Source of the DNA: Flavobacterium sp.
Lineage (GTDB): Bacteria; Bacteroidota; Bacteroidia; Flavobacteriales; Flavobacteriaceae
DNA: 10,000 nt
Direction: 5' to 3'
NCBI RefSeq assembly: GCF_020217025.1
Contig: NZ_JAIWOF010000071.1
Location: 1-10,000 of the forward strand
Shown piece by piece: positions 1 to 7,890 of the stretch. The position numbers were made by a program, and so were the translations under genes. Each line of letters opens with the position of its first letter. Within the stretch, counting starts at the first letter, position 1. The notes under the pieces are model-generated. The model had not been told where the DNA came from, did not search any database, and saw only the letters and a list, made by a program, of their open reading frames with translations.

Positions 1-690
1 AATGATTTTTTTGCGAGCTGCAATTTCCATTTGCGTTTGTGGTGGAATTGTAAAGAATGAACCAGCAGAAGCGCCACGCTCAATTGAAACAACCGCTAAT
101 CCGTTTCTTACACTGTTTCTAATTCTGTCGTAAGCAGCAATTAAACGCTCTTCAATTTGACCTCTTAGTTCTTCTGATTTTGCTGATAAGAAGTTTTCTT
201 CTTTTTCAGTTTCAGCCATAATATCGCTTAATTCTGCTTTTTTATGTTTTAAGTGGGTTTGTTTTCCGTCTAATTTTTCTTTAGTTTGAGCTACTACTTC
301 TTTTTTGTGCTCAATAGAAGCTTTCATTTCTTTAATGTGTTTTTCAGCCAATTGAATCTCCAATTCTTGAAACTCCACTTCTTTAGTTAAAGAGTTGAAT
401 TCTCTATTATTACGAACGTTTTTTTGTTGCTCTAAATATTTTTTAATCGCAGCTTTGTGTTCGTCGATAGCGTTTTTCTTTACTTTGATTTGCTCATCAA
501 TAGTTTCTAAATCGCTTTTTAGTTTTTCTAAACGAGTAGAAAGTCCCGCTACTTCATCTTCTAAATCTTCTACTTCAAGAGGCAATTCTCCTCTTACATT
601 TCTTATTTCGTCTATTTTAGAATCAACTAGTTGTAAAGCATAAAGGGCTCTTAACTTATCTTCTACACTTAGCTCTTTGATTGTTGCCAT
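1..690 (-). CDS. Coiled-coil C4-type zinc ribbon protein (COG1579/zf-RING_7 family), C-terminus cut by window edge
   Basis: The minus-strand frame opens with ATG at 688-690 (MATIKELSVEDKLRALYALQ) and stays open for 230 codons to the window edge, so the stop lies outside. The visible part is almost entirely charged heptad-like helix, with many E/K/L positions from about residue 30 to 190. It then reaches a segment with ERGASAGSFFTIPPQTQ, typical of the region just before the C-terminal four-cysteine zinc ribbon in this family. The ribbon itself would lie beyond base 1 and cannot be seen. Known relatives include H. pylori HP0958 (FlgZ) and Chlamydia CT398, which bind sigma-54 and other partners; the role in Bacteroidota is not established. 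The start codon is 2 bp after the stop of the Nif3-like gene, so the pair is very probably cotranscribed. The family call is fairly secure, the function is not. Confidence 0.85.
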   Translation of the reverse strand, partial: MATIKELSVEDKLRALYALQLVDSKIDEIRNVRGELPLEVEDLEDEVAGLSTRLEKLKSDLETIDEQIKVKKNAIDEHKAAIKKYLEQQKNVRNNREFNSLTKEVEFQELEIQLAEKHIKEMKASIEHKKEVVAQTKEKLDGKQTHLKHKKAELSDIMAETEKEENFLSAKSEELRGQIEERLIAAYDRIRNSVRNGLAVVSIERGASAGSFFTIPPQTQMEIAARKKII

Positions 691-692
691 AT

Positions 693-1808
693 TTAAAAGT
701 ACTTAACTGGATTTGTATTTTCTTCTGATAAAATAATTCCGCATTGCAGCGAATTTGGTGCAAAATTAGTGATTTTTTCTTTAAGAAAATCAACAATATA
801 ATTTTTTGTAAATCTTTCGCTTTCAAAATGTCCAATATCAGCCAAAAGTAATTGATTTTCAACTTCATAGAATTGGTGATATTTTAAGTCGGCCGTAAGA
901 TAAGCGTCTGCACCTGAGGAAATTGCATTCTTAATTGCAAAACTGCCACTTCCGCCTAAAACTGCTACTTTTTTTATTGATTTTCCTGTAAAAGCGGAAT
1001 GTCTGATGCCATCACATTGCAATTTCTCCTTTACCAATTGTAAAAATTCGGTTTCAGAAAGCGGATTTTCGAACTCACCCACGCGTCCTAAACCAATATT
1101 TTGATGCTTGTTTTCCAATTGATAAATTTCGTAAGCCACTTCTTCATACACATGATTTTTGAATAAAGCCTTCAAGATTTTTCCTTGCAGATGCTTTTCA
1201 AACGTCATTTCAATTTTAATTTCATCGTTCTCTACAAATTCAAAACGCTCGCCAATTTCTGGATTCGAATTTTCATTTCCCATATACGTTCCAATCCCTT
1301 TCGAATTGAAACTACAATCTTCATAATTTCCAATCGTTCCAGCTCCTGCATCAAACAAGGCGTTTCGCAATTTTTCAACATTTTCTGGAATCGTGTAAGT
1401 AACTAATTTTTGAATGTAATTTTCTTTCGGAATCAAAACTTTCGAATGTTTCAAGCCTAATGCATCACAGAAAATTTTATTCACACCTTTTTGATGATTG
1501 TCTAAAGCAGTATGAACGGCGTAAATGGCAATATCATTTTTAATGGCTTTTAAAATCGTACGTTCCACATAATTTTTACCCGTAATTTTCTTAATTCCCG
1601 AAAACAAAATAGGATGGAAGCAAACGACCAAATTACATTTTTTCGAAATTGCTTCATCAATTACCGATTCCAAAGCATCATGACAAACTAAAACGCCATC
1701 AATTTCTTGATTTGGATTCCCAACTAAAAGTCCCACATTATCAAAATCTTCGGCATAACCTAATGGCGCCATTTCTTCAAGAATAGAAAGTATATCGGAA
1801 AGTTTCAT
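693..1808 (-). CDS. Nif3-like dinuclear metal center protein (YqfO/DUF34 type with PII-like insert)
   Basis: The protein has 371 residues, the length of the long YqfO-type Nif3 proteins that carry a PII/CutA-like domain between the two halves of the metal-binding fold. Visible motifs are DNVGLLVG (23-30), FHPILF (64-69), HTALDN (99-104) and the C-terminal DIGHFESE (324-331). By comparison with E. coli YbgI, H65, D103, H327 and E331 should be metal ligands. The first histidine of the usual HH pair is Phe64 here. The family forms toroidal hexamers; its reaction is debated (GTP cyclohydrolase I type 2-like or other hydrolase proposals). I chose the ATG at 1806-1808 because MKLSDILSILEEMAPL is the family N-terminus. 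A TTG 30 bp further upstream would add an unconserved extension. The gene is divergent from lpxK and is followed by the zinc-ribbon gene. Confidence 0.93.
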   Translation of the reverse strand: MKLSDILSILEEMAPLGYAEDFDNVGLLVGNPNQEIDGVLVCHDALESVIDEAISKKCNLVVCFHPILFSGIKKITGKNYVERTILKAIKNDIAIYAVHTALDNHQKGVNKIFCDALGLKHSKVLIPKENYIQKLVTYTIPENVEKLRNALFDAGAGTIGNYEDCSFNSKGIGTYMGNENSNPEIGERFEFVENDEIKIEMTFEKHLQGKILKALFKNHVYEEVAYEIYQLENKHQNIGLGRVGEFENPLSETEFLQLVKEKLQCDGIRHSAFTGKSIKKVAVLGGSGSFAIKNAISSGADAYLTADLKYHQFYEVENQLLLADIGHFESERFTKNYIVDFLKEKITNFAPNSLQCGIILSEENTNPVKYF

Positions 1809-1835
1809 GATGTTTGATTTTACTAAATGATTACA

Positions 1836-1843
1836 CAAATTAA
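1836..1843 (-). promoter_or_regulatory. Possible -7 element for the Nif3-like gene
   Basis: On the minus strand the sequence reads TTAATTTG, one mismatch from the Bacteroidota -7 consensus TAnnTTTG. It would place transcription start near 1832, giving a leader of about 24 bases before the ATG at 1808. I see no good -33 element, so this is only a candidate. Confidence 0.3.
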
Positions 1844-1883
1844 CGAAATACCCCTTAGAAATGAAATGATAAAGGACATAAAC

Positions 1884-1914
1884 TTTAATATAAAGATAAT
1901 TTATTATACTTTCG
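1884..1914 (+). promoter_or_regulatory. Candidate promoter of lpxK-PNP operon
   Basis: TTTA at 1884-1887 and TACTTTCG at 1907-1914 each differ by one base from the Bacteroidota -33 (TTTG) and -7 (TAnnTTTG) consensus, and are separated by 19 bp. The -7 box ends only 4 bp before the lpxK ATG at 1919. Transcription would therefore start at or next to the start codon, giving a leaderless or nearly leaderless message. Confidence 0.4.
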
Positions 1915-1918
1915 TAAT

Positions 1919-2932
1919 ATGATTTTGTTACGAAAAATACTTTTTCCTTTGGCCTTTTTGTATTGGCTCATTACGTTTATCCGAAATTGGCTATACGACA
2001 AAGGCATTTTCAAGAGTTCTTCTTTTGATATTCCTATCATTGCAGTTGGAAATCTTAGCGTTGGAGGAACAGGTAAAACGCCTCAAATTGAATATTTAAT
2101 ACGATTACTTTCTGATAATTATAAAGTGGCGGTTTTAAGTCGCGGTTACAAACGTACGACCGAAGGTTTTATTTTGGCGGATAAAAATGCTACTGCGAGT
2201 TCTATTGGTGATGAACCTTTTCAGTTTTATTCGAAATTTCCAAACATTCAAGTAGCGGTTGATGCGAATAGAAAAAACGGAATTGAAAATTTACTTCAAC
2301 TTCCGAAAAAACCCAATGTGATTTTATTAGACGACGCTTTTCAACACAGAAAAGTAAAAGCTGGTTTTTATATTTTGCTTACGGCTTATGATGATTTGTT
2401 TTGCGATGACTATATTTTGCCTTTCGGAAATTTACGCGAACCGTCTTCTGGAAAAAAACGTGCCGATATGATAATTGTCACAAAATGTCCGAATGATTTG
2501 TCCGAACTTACGCAGCAGAAAATCAGAGAAAAGTTGAAGGTAAAACAACAAGTTTTTTTTACAACCATACAATACGATGATTATGTTTTTGGAAATGAGT
2601 GTCAATTATTGGTTTCTGAAATTCAATCCGAAAGTAAAGTGTTGGTAGCTGGAATTGCAAAACCTAAATTGTTTTTCGATTTTCTTAAAAATGAGGAGGA
2701 TGAAACTTTGGTGTTTCCAGATCATCATCATTTTTCGAAACAAGATTGTGAGCAAATTTTGGCTAAAGCCAACGGAAGAAAAATAATTACAACAGAAAAA
2801 GATTTTGTTCGTTTAAACGGATTATTGCCAAAAGCGCAATTGTTCTATTTACCAATAAAATCAACTTTTTTAAATACAAACATTGATAAAACGATAGAAG
2901 ATTATGTGGGACAAAGTTCAAGAAACAGTTAG
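1919..2932 (+). CDS. lpxK: Tetraacyldisaccharide 4'-kinase
   Basis: LpxK phosphorylates the 4' position of the tetraacylated glucosamine disaccharide (DSMP) with ATP to give lipid IVA, at the inner face of the cytoplasmic membrane. The 337-residue length is normal. Residues about 5-24 form the N-terminal membrane helix. The family's P-loop VGNLSVGGTGKTP lies at 43-55. SRGYKR (74-79), GDEP (97-100) and LDDAFQHR (137-144) are the other conserved blocks, with D138, D139 and H143 near the active site. A C-terminal TEKDFVRL block is also present. The ATG at 1919 begins directly at the amphipathic and hydrophobic N-terminus expected of the family. The 3' end overlaps the downstream purine nucleoside phosphorylase by 29 bp, so the two genes share a transcript although their pathways are unrelated. 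Confidence 0.97.
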   Translation: MILLRKILFPLAFLYWLITFIRNWLYDKGIFKSSSFDIPIIAVGNLSVGGTGKTPQIEYLIRLLSDNYKVAVLSRGYKRTTEGFILADKNATASSIGDEPFQFYSKFPNIQVAVDANRKNGIENLLQLPKKPNVILLDDAFQHRKVKAGFYILLTAYDDLFCDDYILPFGNLREPSSGKKRADMIIVTKCPNDLSELTQQKIREKLKVKQQVFFTTIQYDDYVFGNECQLLVSEIQSESKVLVAGIAKPKLFFDFLKNEEDETLVFPDHHHFSKQDCEQILAKANGRKIITTEKDFVRLNGLLPKAQLFYLPIKSTFLNTNIDKTIEDYVGQSSRNS

Positions 2933-3716
2933 TTATATTAAAAATAAAACCAATTTCACTCCAGAGTACGGCGTGATTTTAGGCTCAGGATTAGGAGGGT
3001 TTACAGAAGATATTACGGTTGAGCATACTTTACCTTATTCGGAGATTCCAAATTTTCCAGTTTCAACGGTGCAAGGACATAAAGGTGCTTTGGTTTTTGG
3101 AACCATTCAAGGGAAAAAAGTGGTGGCAATGCAAGGACGTTTTCATTTTTATGAAGGTTACGATATGAAGCAAGTAACGTTTCCAGTTCGTGTAATGAAA
3201 TATTTAGGAGTTGAAAGATTGATTGTTTCTAATGCCTCGGGAGGTGTTAATCCTGAATATGTTGTTGGAGATGTTGTGGTGATTACAGATCATATTAATA
3301 TGATGCCTGAACATCCATTACGAGGTCATAACGATGAACGTTTTGGACCAAGATTCGTAAATATGAGCGAGCCTTATTCTAAAGCTATGATTGAGAAAGC
3401 ATTTGAATTGGCTGAGGATTTAAATATTTATCTTAAAACAGGAATTTATTTAGGATTACAAGGACCAACATTTGAAACCCTTGCCGAATACAAAATGGTA
3501 AAAGCATTAGGAGCTGACTGTGTTGGAATGTCAACTGTTCCAGAAGTTATTGTAGCGCGTCACATGAATATGGAATGCTTTGGTGTTTCTGTAATTACCG
3601 ATATGGGTGACGAGGAAAATATCGAAGAAGTTAACCATGAAGAGGTTTTACAAGCGGCTCAAAAGGCAGAACCTCATGTAAGAAACTTAATTAAGAATTT
3701 GATTGCTCAGTACTAG
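2904..3716 (+). CDS. Purine nucleoside phosphorylase, trimeric (class I, PunA-like)
   Basis: It catalyses phosphorolysis of purine (deoxy)nucleosides to free base and (deoxy)ribose 1-phosphate, in the cytoplasmic salvage pathway. The 270-residue protein has the low-molecular-mass trimeric family motifs: GSGLGGF (27-33), GHKG (58-61), QGRFHFYEGY (77-86), NASGG (110-114), GPTFET (187-192) and GMST (208-211). Aligned to human PNP, E191 matches Glu201, M209 matches Met219 and H245 matches His257. D233 in VITDMGDEE falls where the human enzyme has Asn243. The ATG at 2904 lies inside lpxK and gives MWDKVQETVSYIK, the expected start; no later Met precedes the conserved GSGLG loop. Its last 26 bp overlap the 3' end of the opposing histidine kinase gene. 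Preferred base cannot be read with certainty. Confidence 0.95.
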   Translation: MWDKVQETVSYIKNKTNFTPEYGVILGSGLGGFTEDITVEHTLPYSEIPNFPVSTVQGHKGALVFGTIQGKKVVAMQGRFHFYEGYDMKQVTFPVRVMKYLGVERLIVSNASGGVNPEYVVGDVVVITDHINMMPEHPLRGHNDERFGPRFVNMSEPYSKAMIEKAFELAEDLNIYLKTGIYLGLQGPTFETLAEYKMVKALGADCVGMSTVPEVIVARHMNMECFGVSVITDMGDEENIEEVNHEEVLQAAQKAEPHVRNLIKNLIAQY

Positions 3717-5901
3717 TTAAGTATTTGGTTACCACATTATAGAAATGCTCTGGTTCAAAAGGTTTGGTGATTACTTCATTCATGCCATAGGACAAGAGCA
3801 TTTCTCTGTTTTCATTTAAGGAGATTGCTGTCAACGCTACAATAGGAGTACAAGTGTTGAATTTTCTAATTTCACTTGTGGCTTCTGTTCCGTTAATTCC
3901 TGGTAAATGAACGTCCATAAGAATTAAATCGTAGTTGTTGATTTTTACATCTTCGATAGCATCTTCACCATTATCTATAATATTGCAAGAAATCCCTCTT
4001 TTTTCAAGCATTTTTTGTGTAATCATTTGGTTGATTTTGTTGTCCTCAACTAATAATACTTTTTTCTCAGTCAATAGCGATTGGGAAGGTTTTATAACTT
4101 CTTCTTTAACTTTGTTTGCTATTCCTTTTTCAAATTGTAATTCAAAACTAAAAGTACTTCCTTTTCCAGATTCGCTCTTTAATTGAATTTCACTTCCCAT
4201 TAATTCGAGAATTTTCTTTACAATAGAAAGTCCCAAACCTGTTCCGCCATAAGTACGGTTAATTTCAACAGAACCTTGACTAAAACTATCAAAAATTGCT
4301 TCTTGTTTGTCCTTTGGAATTCCTATTCCGTTATCTTTAATTTCAAAATAAAGCGTCACATTTTCAGTGGTTTCTTGTCTCTTTTTGATGACACACCAAA
4401 CATCCCCATTTTTACTGAACTTGATGGCGTTATTCAATAAATTGATAAGGATTTGAGAAAGTTTTGTTGGGTCTCCTTTTAAATTAAAATCAATGGATTT
4501 GTCAATGTCAAGATGGCATTTGATATTATTTTCGTGAATGAATTCTTTAAAAGAAGTTACAATGTTTTCGGTTAGTTCTGATAGGTTAAAATTGATTTTC
4601 TCAATAATCACTTTATCCGATTCTAAACGGTTGATTTCTAATATATCATTAATGAAATTTAAGAGATAATTTCCAGAAAACTCAAGTGATTTCAGGTAAT
4701 TTAGCTGACTTGCTTTAGGTTTTTCTTGTAATAAAAGATAGGTAATACCATTAATAGCATTCAAAGGTGTGCGAAGTTCGTGACTTACGGTCGATAAGAA
4801 GTCAGCTCTCGCTTTTGATGCTCGTTCTGCTTTATCTTTTTCTATAGTTAATTCTCTATTTTTCTCCTTTAGAAGTTTATTCGTACTGATTCTAATTTTA
4901 TTGTTTTTGTATAACGATAAACTCAATAGCGATAAAATTGAAATCAAAGCAATACTCAAAATACTAATTAACTTAGAAAAACGTAATGTTTTTTGTTGAC
5001 TTTTTTTCTCTTTGTCTAATTGTTCAATCGTCTTAAGTTGTTTGTCAAATTGAATTTTATCAACGGTGTTTTCAGCAACATAACTATTGTAATATTTTCC
5101 AATTGAATCTGTTAAATCGGCATATTTTTTTAAATATAAATTGGAACTTGAAATGTTTTTATTTTTTTCATAAGTCGCACTAAGAAGCTTATAAATGCGT
5201 TTAGTTAGTTGAAAATCATTGTTGTTTGTTTCGTTAGTTTGATTGGCAAGGTTTAAATAGTTAATGGCTTGCGGATAATTTTTCTTTAAAATTTCAATCT
5301 CTCCTAACTGAATGTATGCTTCGGTTTTTGTACTTAGCAAAGCATCATCACTTATATTTTCTATGACACCTTTTAAAATGTTACTAGCTTCGTTAATATT
5401 TCCTTTTTCTTTTTTGATAATAGCTTTTTGAAGGTTAATTAACTCAATAGCTTCAAGGAAATTTAATTTTTTGTAAATAACAGTAGCCTTTTCAAAATAA
5501 ATTTCAGCAAAAGCAATATTGTTTTTCTTTAGATAGCATTTTCCTAAACCATAGTATGAAAGCGCAATGTTTGAATTAGGTTCTCCTTTGCTGTAAATAC
5601 TAATTGCTCTTATGTAATAATCGATTGCTAAATCATTTTTTTCAAGTTCGTAAAAAATGGTGGCTAATTGCAAATAACAGTCAGCAAGTTTGTTGTCTAG
5701 ATTATTTGCTTTGGCATATTCAATAGCTTTTTCTGTATACAAAATAGCTTTAGTATATGATTTTTTGGCTTCTTTATTGAACAAACCAATTTCTAAGTAA
5801 TAATCAGTGCTATCACTTATTTTTCCAGCATCTTTGTAGACAGACTGTGTGTAACCATTTATAGTTACGAATAGAAATAATATGAAAAGTCGTTTAATCA
5901 A
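3691..5901 (-). CDS. Hybrid sensor histidine kinase/response regulator with periplasmic TPR domain
   Basis: In order, the 736-residue protein shows: a signal peptide (1-19, hydrophobic FILFLFVTI), TPR-like helical repeats (clearest at about 73-106, 113-146 and 193-226), a transmembrane helix (about 309-330), a coiled-coil linker (335-365), HisKA with phospho-acceptor H374 in SHELRTPL, and a HATPase domain. The last has N box NLLNNAIKF (487-495), G1 DNGIGIP (523-529), F box FDSFSQ (537-542) and G2 GGTGLGLSI (552-560). A C-terminal receiver follows, with acidic D620, phospho-acceptor D663, T691 and K713. All catalytic residues are present. The TPR part should lie in the periplasm and the signalling core in the cytoplasm. 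There is no DNA-binding output domain and no adjacent regulator, so the partner is unknown. The start is TTG at 5901: the signal peptide begins there, an in-frame stop lies five codons upstream, and no ATG occurs in the next 566 codons. Confidence 0.93.
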   Translation of the reverse strand: MIKRLFILFLFVTINGYTQSVYKDAGKISDSTDYYLEIGLFNKEAKKSYTKAILYTEKAIEYAKANNLDNKLADCYLQLATIFYELEKNDLAIDYYIRAISIYSKGEPNSNIALSYYGLGKCYLKKNNIAFAEIYFEKATVIYKKLNFLEAIELINLQKAIIKKEKGNINEASNILKGVIENISDDALLSTKTEAYIQLGEIEILKKNYPQAINYLNLANQTNETNNNDFQLTKRIYKLLSATYEKNKNISSSNLYLKKYADLTDSIGKYYNSYVAENTVDKIQFDKQLKTIEQLDKEKKSQQKTLRFSKLISILSIALISILSLLSLSLYKNNKIRISTNKLLKEKNRELTIEKDKAERASKARADFLSTVSHELRTPLNAINGITYLLLQEKPKASQLNYLKSLEFSGNYLLNFINDILEINRLESDKVIIEKINFNLSELTENIVTSFKEFIHENNIKCHLDIDKSIDFNLKGDPTKLSQILINLLNNAIKFSKNGDVWCVIKKRQETTENVTLYFEIKDNGIGIPKDKQEAIFDSFSQGSVEINRTYGGTGLGLSIVKKILELMGSEIQLKSESGKGSTFSFELQFEKGIANKVKEEVIKPSQSLLTEKKVLLVEDNKINQMITQKMLEKRGISCNIIDNGEDAIEDVKINNYDLILMDVHLPGINGTEATSEIRKFNTCTPIVALTAISLNENREMLLSYGMNEVITKPFEPEHFYNVVTKYLTSTEQSNS

Positions 5902-5912
5902 GAAATGCCTGA

Positions 5913-5924
5913 GTTAAATTTAAC
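5913..5924. repeat. Perfect 12-bp palindrome upstream of the histidine kinase
   Basis: GTTAAATTTAAC is its own reverse complement and lies 11 bp before the TTG start of the kinase gene. It could be an operator half-site pair or chance in AT-rich DNA. The minus-strand reading also contains TAAATTTA, one base off the -7 consensus, so it may simply be part of a promoter. Confidence 0.3.
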
Positions 5925-5934
5925 CCTGCAATTT

Positions 5935-5962
5935 AAAGTTTTTTAGCGATAATAAAAACTTT
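5935..5962. terminator. AT-only-type stem-loop between gap and the histidine kinase
   Basis: AAAGTTTTT at 5935-5943 pairs with AAAAACTTT at 5954-5962 across a 10-base loop, and the right arm reaches into the gap stop codon. The stem has one G-C pair. Downstream of gap on the minus strand it lacks a clean T-run. On the plus strand it is followed by ATTTTTT, but no plus-strand gene ends here. It is a possible weak terminator or 3'-end stabiliser for gap. Confidence 0.3.
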
Positions 5963-6959
5963 ATTTTTTAGAAACGAAAGTAATTAAGTCAATTAATCGA
6001 GAAGAATAGCCAATTTCATTGTCGTACCAACCTACAATTTTTACCATTTTATCGATGACAGAAGTGAGTTGCGCATCGAACAAGCAAGAATGTGTATTTC
6101 CAATAATATCCACAGAAACAATGGGATCTTCGGTATAATCTAAAATTCCTTTAAAATTAGTTTCCGCTGCTTTTTTAAACGCTTGATTGATTTCTTCAAT
6201 AGAAACTTGTCGTTTTACATTAAAAGTAATATCCGTCAAAGAACCATCTGGAACCGGAACTCGAATACCACAACCACCAATTTTTCCGTCTAATTCAGGA
6301 AATATTTTTGTTAACGCTTTTGCTGCGCCAGTTGTTGTAGGAACAATAGATTGCGCTGCTCCACGAGCTCGGCGTAAATCTTTATGAGGTTGATCATGTA
6401 AACTTTGGTCGGTAGTGTAGGAGTGAACGGTGGTGATGTACGCTTGTTCAATTTCGCACAATTCCTGAATGATTTTAATCATCGGAGCGGCATTATTTGT
6501 TGTACAACTTGCGTTGGAAATTATCGTTTCGCTTCCGTTTAAAATGTGTTCGTTTACCCCTAAAACAACAGTTTTTATTTCATCCACTTCAGAAGGTGCG
6601 GAAAGAATTACTTTTTTCGCTCCAACTAAAATATGTTGATTAATTTCTTCAAATGTTTTGAATTTTCCCGTCGATTCAATAACAATATCAACGTTTAGCG
6701 ATTTCCAATCTAAATTTTTGATTTCTCTTTCGTGAAAAAACAGATATGATTTATCGTCAATGATAATCGAATCCTCAGAAAACGAAACGTTCTGATTCAA
6801 AACACCGTGAATGCTATCGTATTTTACCAAATGTGCCATTGTTTTGTTATCTGCAATGTCGTTGATGGCAACTACTTCAATAGTAGGATGATTCAAAAGC
6901 AATCGGAACAAATTACGTCCAATTCTTCCAAAACCATTAATAGCAATTCGTGTTTTCAA
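5961..6959 (-). CDS. gap: Glyceraldehyde-3-phosphate dehydrogenase (type I)
   Basis: It converts glyceraldehyde 3-phosphate, NAD+ and phosphate to 1,3-bisphosphoglycerate, reversibly, in the cytoplasm. The 332-residue length is standard. The Rossmann loop NGFGRIGR is at 8-15, and D34 ending the second strand suggests NAD rather than NADP. The catalytic block SNASCTTN (148-155) supplies C152, and H179 in TTVHSYT is the base. PHKDLRRARGAA (191-202) and TTTGAAKA (208-215) build the phosphate sites, and WYDNEIGYSSR (311-321) is the C-terminal signature. The block IRVPVPDGSLTDITF (232-246) has the form I associate with Bacteroidota, rather than the VPTPNVSVVDL of many bacteria. The start is TTG at 6959: the first beta strand needs this N-terminus, an in-frame stop lies three codons upstream and the first internal ATG is codon 41. 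It lies 37 bp after lipA and is probably read from the same promoter. Confidence 0.97.
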   Translation of the reverse strand: MKTRIAINGFGRIGRNLFRLLLNHPTIEVVAINDIADNKTMAHLVKYDSIHGVLNQNVSFSEDSIIIDDKSYLFFHEREIKNLDWKSLNVDIVIESTGKFKTFEEINQHILVGAKKVILSAPSEVDEIKTVVLGVNEHILNGSETIISNASCTTNNAAPMIKIIQELCEIEQAYITTVHSYTTDQSLHDQPHKDLRRARGAAQSIVPTTTGAAKALTKIFPELDGKIGGCGIRVPVPDGSLTDITFNVKRQVSIEEINQAFKKAAETNFKGILDYTEDPIVSVDIIGNTHSCLFDAQLTSVIDKMVKIVGWYDNEIGYSSRLIDLITFVSKK

Positions 6960-6996
6960 TTTTATTTATTTTGAATTTGTTCTTGAATTTGAACTT

Positions 6997-7872
6997 TTAG
7001 TGAATGTGTTTCTCTGCATGATAAGAAGAACGTACTAAAGCGCCACTTTCCACATGTCTAAAACCTAATTCTTTTCCGATTTGTTCGTATTTCGCAAATT
7101 GTTCTGGTGTGATGTATTCTTTAACTGGTAAATGTTTTTTACTTGGTTGTAAATATTGACCAATCGTAACAATATCCACTTTAGCATCGGCTAAGTCATG
7201 TAAAACTTGAATCACTTCTTCCTCAGTTTCACCTAAACCTAACATGATACCCGATTTTGTTCTTTTGATACCTTGCTCTTTTAAATAGCGCAAAACTTCC
7301 AAACTTTTCTCATATTTCGCTTGGATACGAACTTCACGTGTCAAACGTTTTACGGTTTCCATGTTGTGCGAAACTACTTCTGGAGCTACTTCTATAATTC
7401 TATCTAAGTTTCTAGTATTCCCTTGAAAATCTGGAATTAAAGTTTCTAAAGTGGTGTTAGGATTCATTCGGCGAATGGCTTTCACGGTTTCTGCCCAAAT
7501 AATCGAACCCATATCTTTTAAATCATCACGGTCAACGCTAGTAATAACCGCATGCTTGATGTTCATAATTTTGATAGAACGCGCTACTTTTTCAGGTTCG
7601 TCCCAATCCACATCTTCAGGGCGACCGGTCTTTACGCCACAAAAGCCGCACGAACGGGTACAGATATTTCCTAAAATCATGAAAGTTGCCGTTCCTTCGC
7701 CCCAACATTCGCCCATATTAGGACAACTTCCCGAAGTACAAATCGTATTCAGTTTGTATTTGTCTACTAAACCTCTAAGTTCGGTGTAGTTTTTACCCGT
7801 TGGTAGTTTTACGCGTAACCATTTTGGTTTGGGTTCTCTTGGTGGAAAAACATTATCAATAGCCGTGTCCAT
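6997..7872 (-). CDS. lipA: Lipoyl synthase
   Basis: This radical-SAM enzyme inserts two sulfur atoms at C6 and C8 of the octanoyl group bound to lipoyl domains, supplying lipoate for pyruvate and 2-oxoglutarate dehydrogenases and the glycine cleavage system. The 291-residue protein has both iron-sulfur sites. The auxiliary-cluster cysteines are C45, C50 and C56 (CX4CX5C), and C71, C75 and C78 (CX3CX2C) bind the radical-SAM cluster. The C-terminal RSSYHA (281-286) provides the serine ligand of the auxiliary cluster. I chose the ATG at 7870-7872 ([11 protein letters not shown]). A TTG at 7893 would add seven residues, but it lies inside the predicted -7 promoter box and so would not be transcribed. 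No lipB or lipoate ligase gene is in the window. Confidence 0.97.
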   Translation of the reverse strand: MDTAIDNVFPPREPKPKWLRVKLPTGKNYTELRGLVDKYKLNTICTSGSCPNMGECWGEGTATFMILGNICTRSCGFCGVKTGRPEDVDWDEPEKVARSIKIMNIKHAVITSVDRDDLKDMGSIIWAETVKAIRRMNPNTTLETLIPDFQGNTRNLDRIIEVAPEVVSHNMETVKRLTREVRIQAKYEKSLEVLRYLKEQGIKRTKSGIMLGLGETEEEVIQVLHDLADAKVDIVTIGQYLQPSKKHLPVKEYITPEQFAKYEQIGKELGFRHVESGALVRSSYHAEKHIH

Positions 7873-7890
7873 AATCAAAATTTTGATAGG

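Noticed and set aside
395..643. Plus-strand open frame of 82 codons, hydrophobic and serine-rich
   Set aside because: It is the antisense of the coiled-coil zinc-ribbon gene; its Ser/Phe/Leu composition is the mirror of Lys/Glu-rich coding.
1809..1838. TTG-initiated extension of the Nif3-like protein by ten residues
   Set aside because: The family N-terminus is MKLSDIL at 1808, and the extension would overlap the possible promoter box.
6962..6994. Near-repeat of CAAATTCAA (minus strand) in the lipA-gap spacer
   Set aside because: Two short AT-rich copies in a 37-bp spacer are easily chance; no symmetry or known site is evident.
7451..7789. Plus-strand open frame of 112 codons
   Set aside because: It lies wholly antisense to the conserved lipA catalytic region and has no recognisable motif or promoter.
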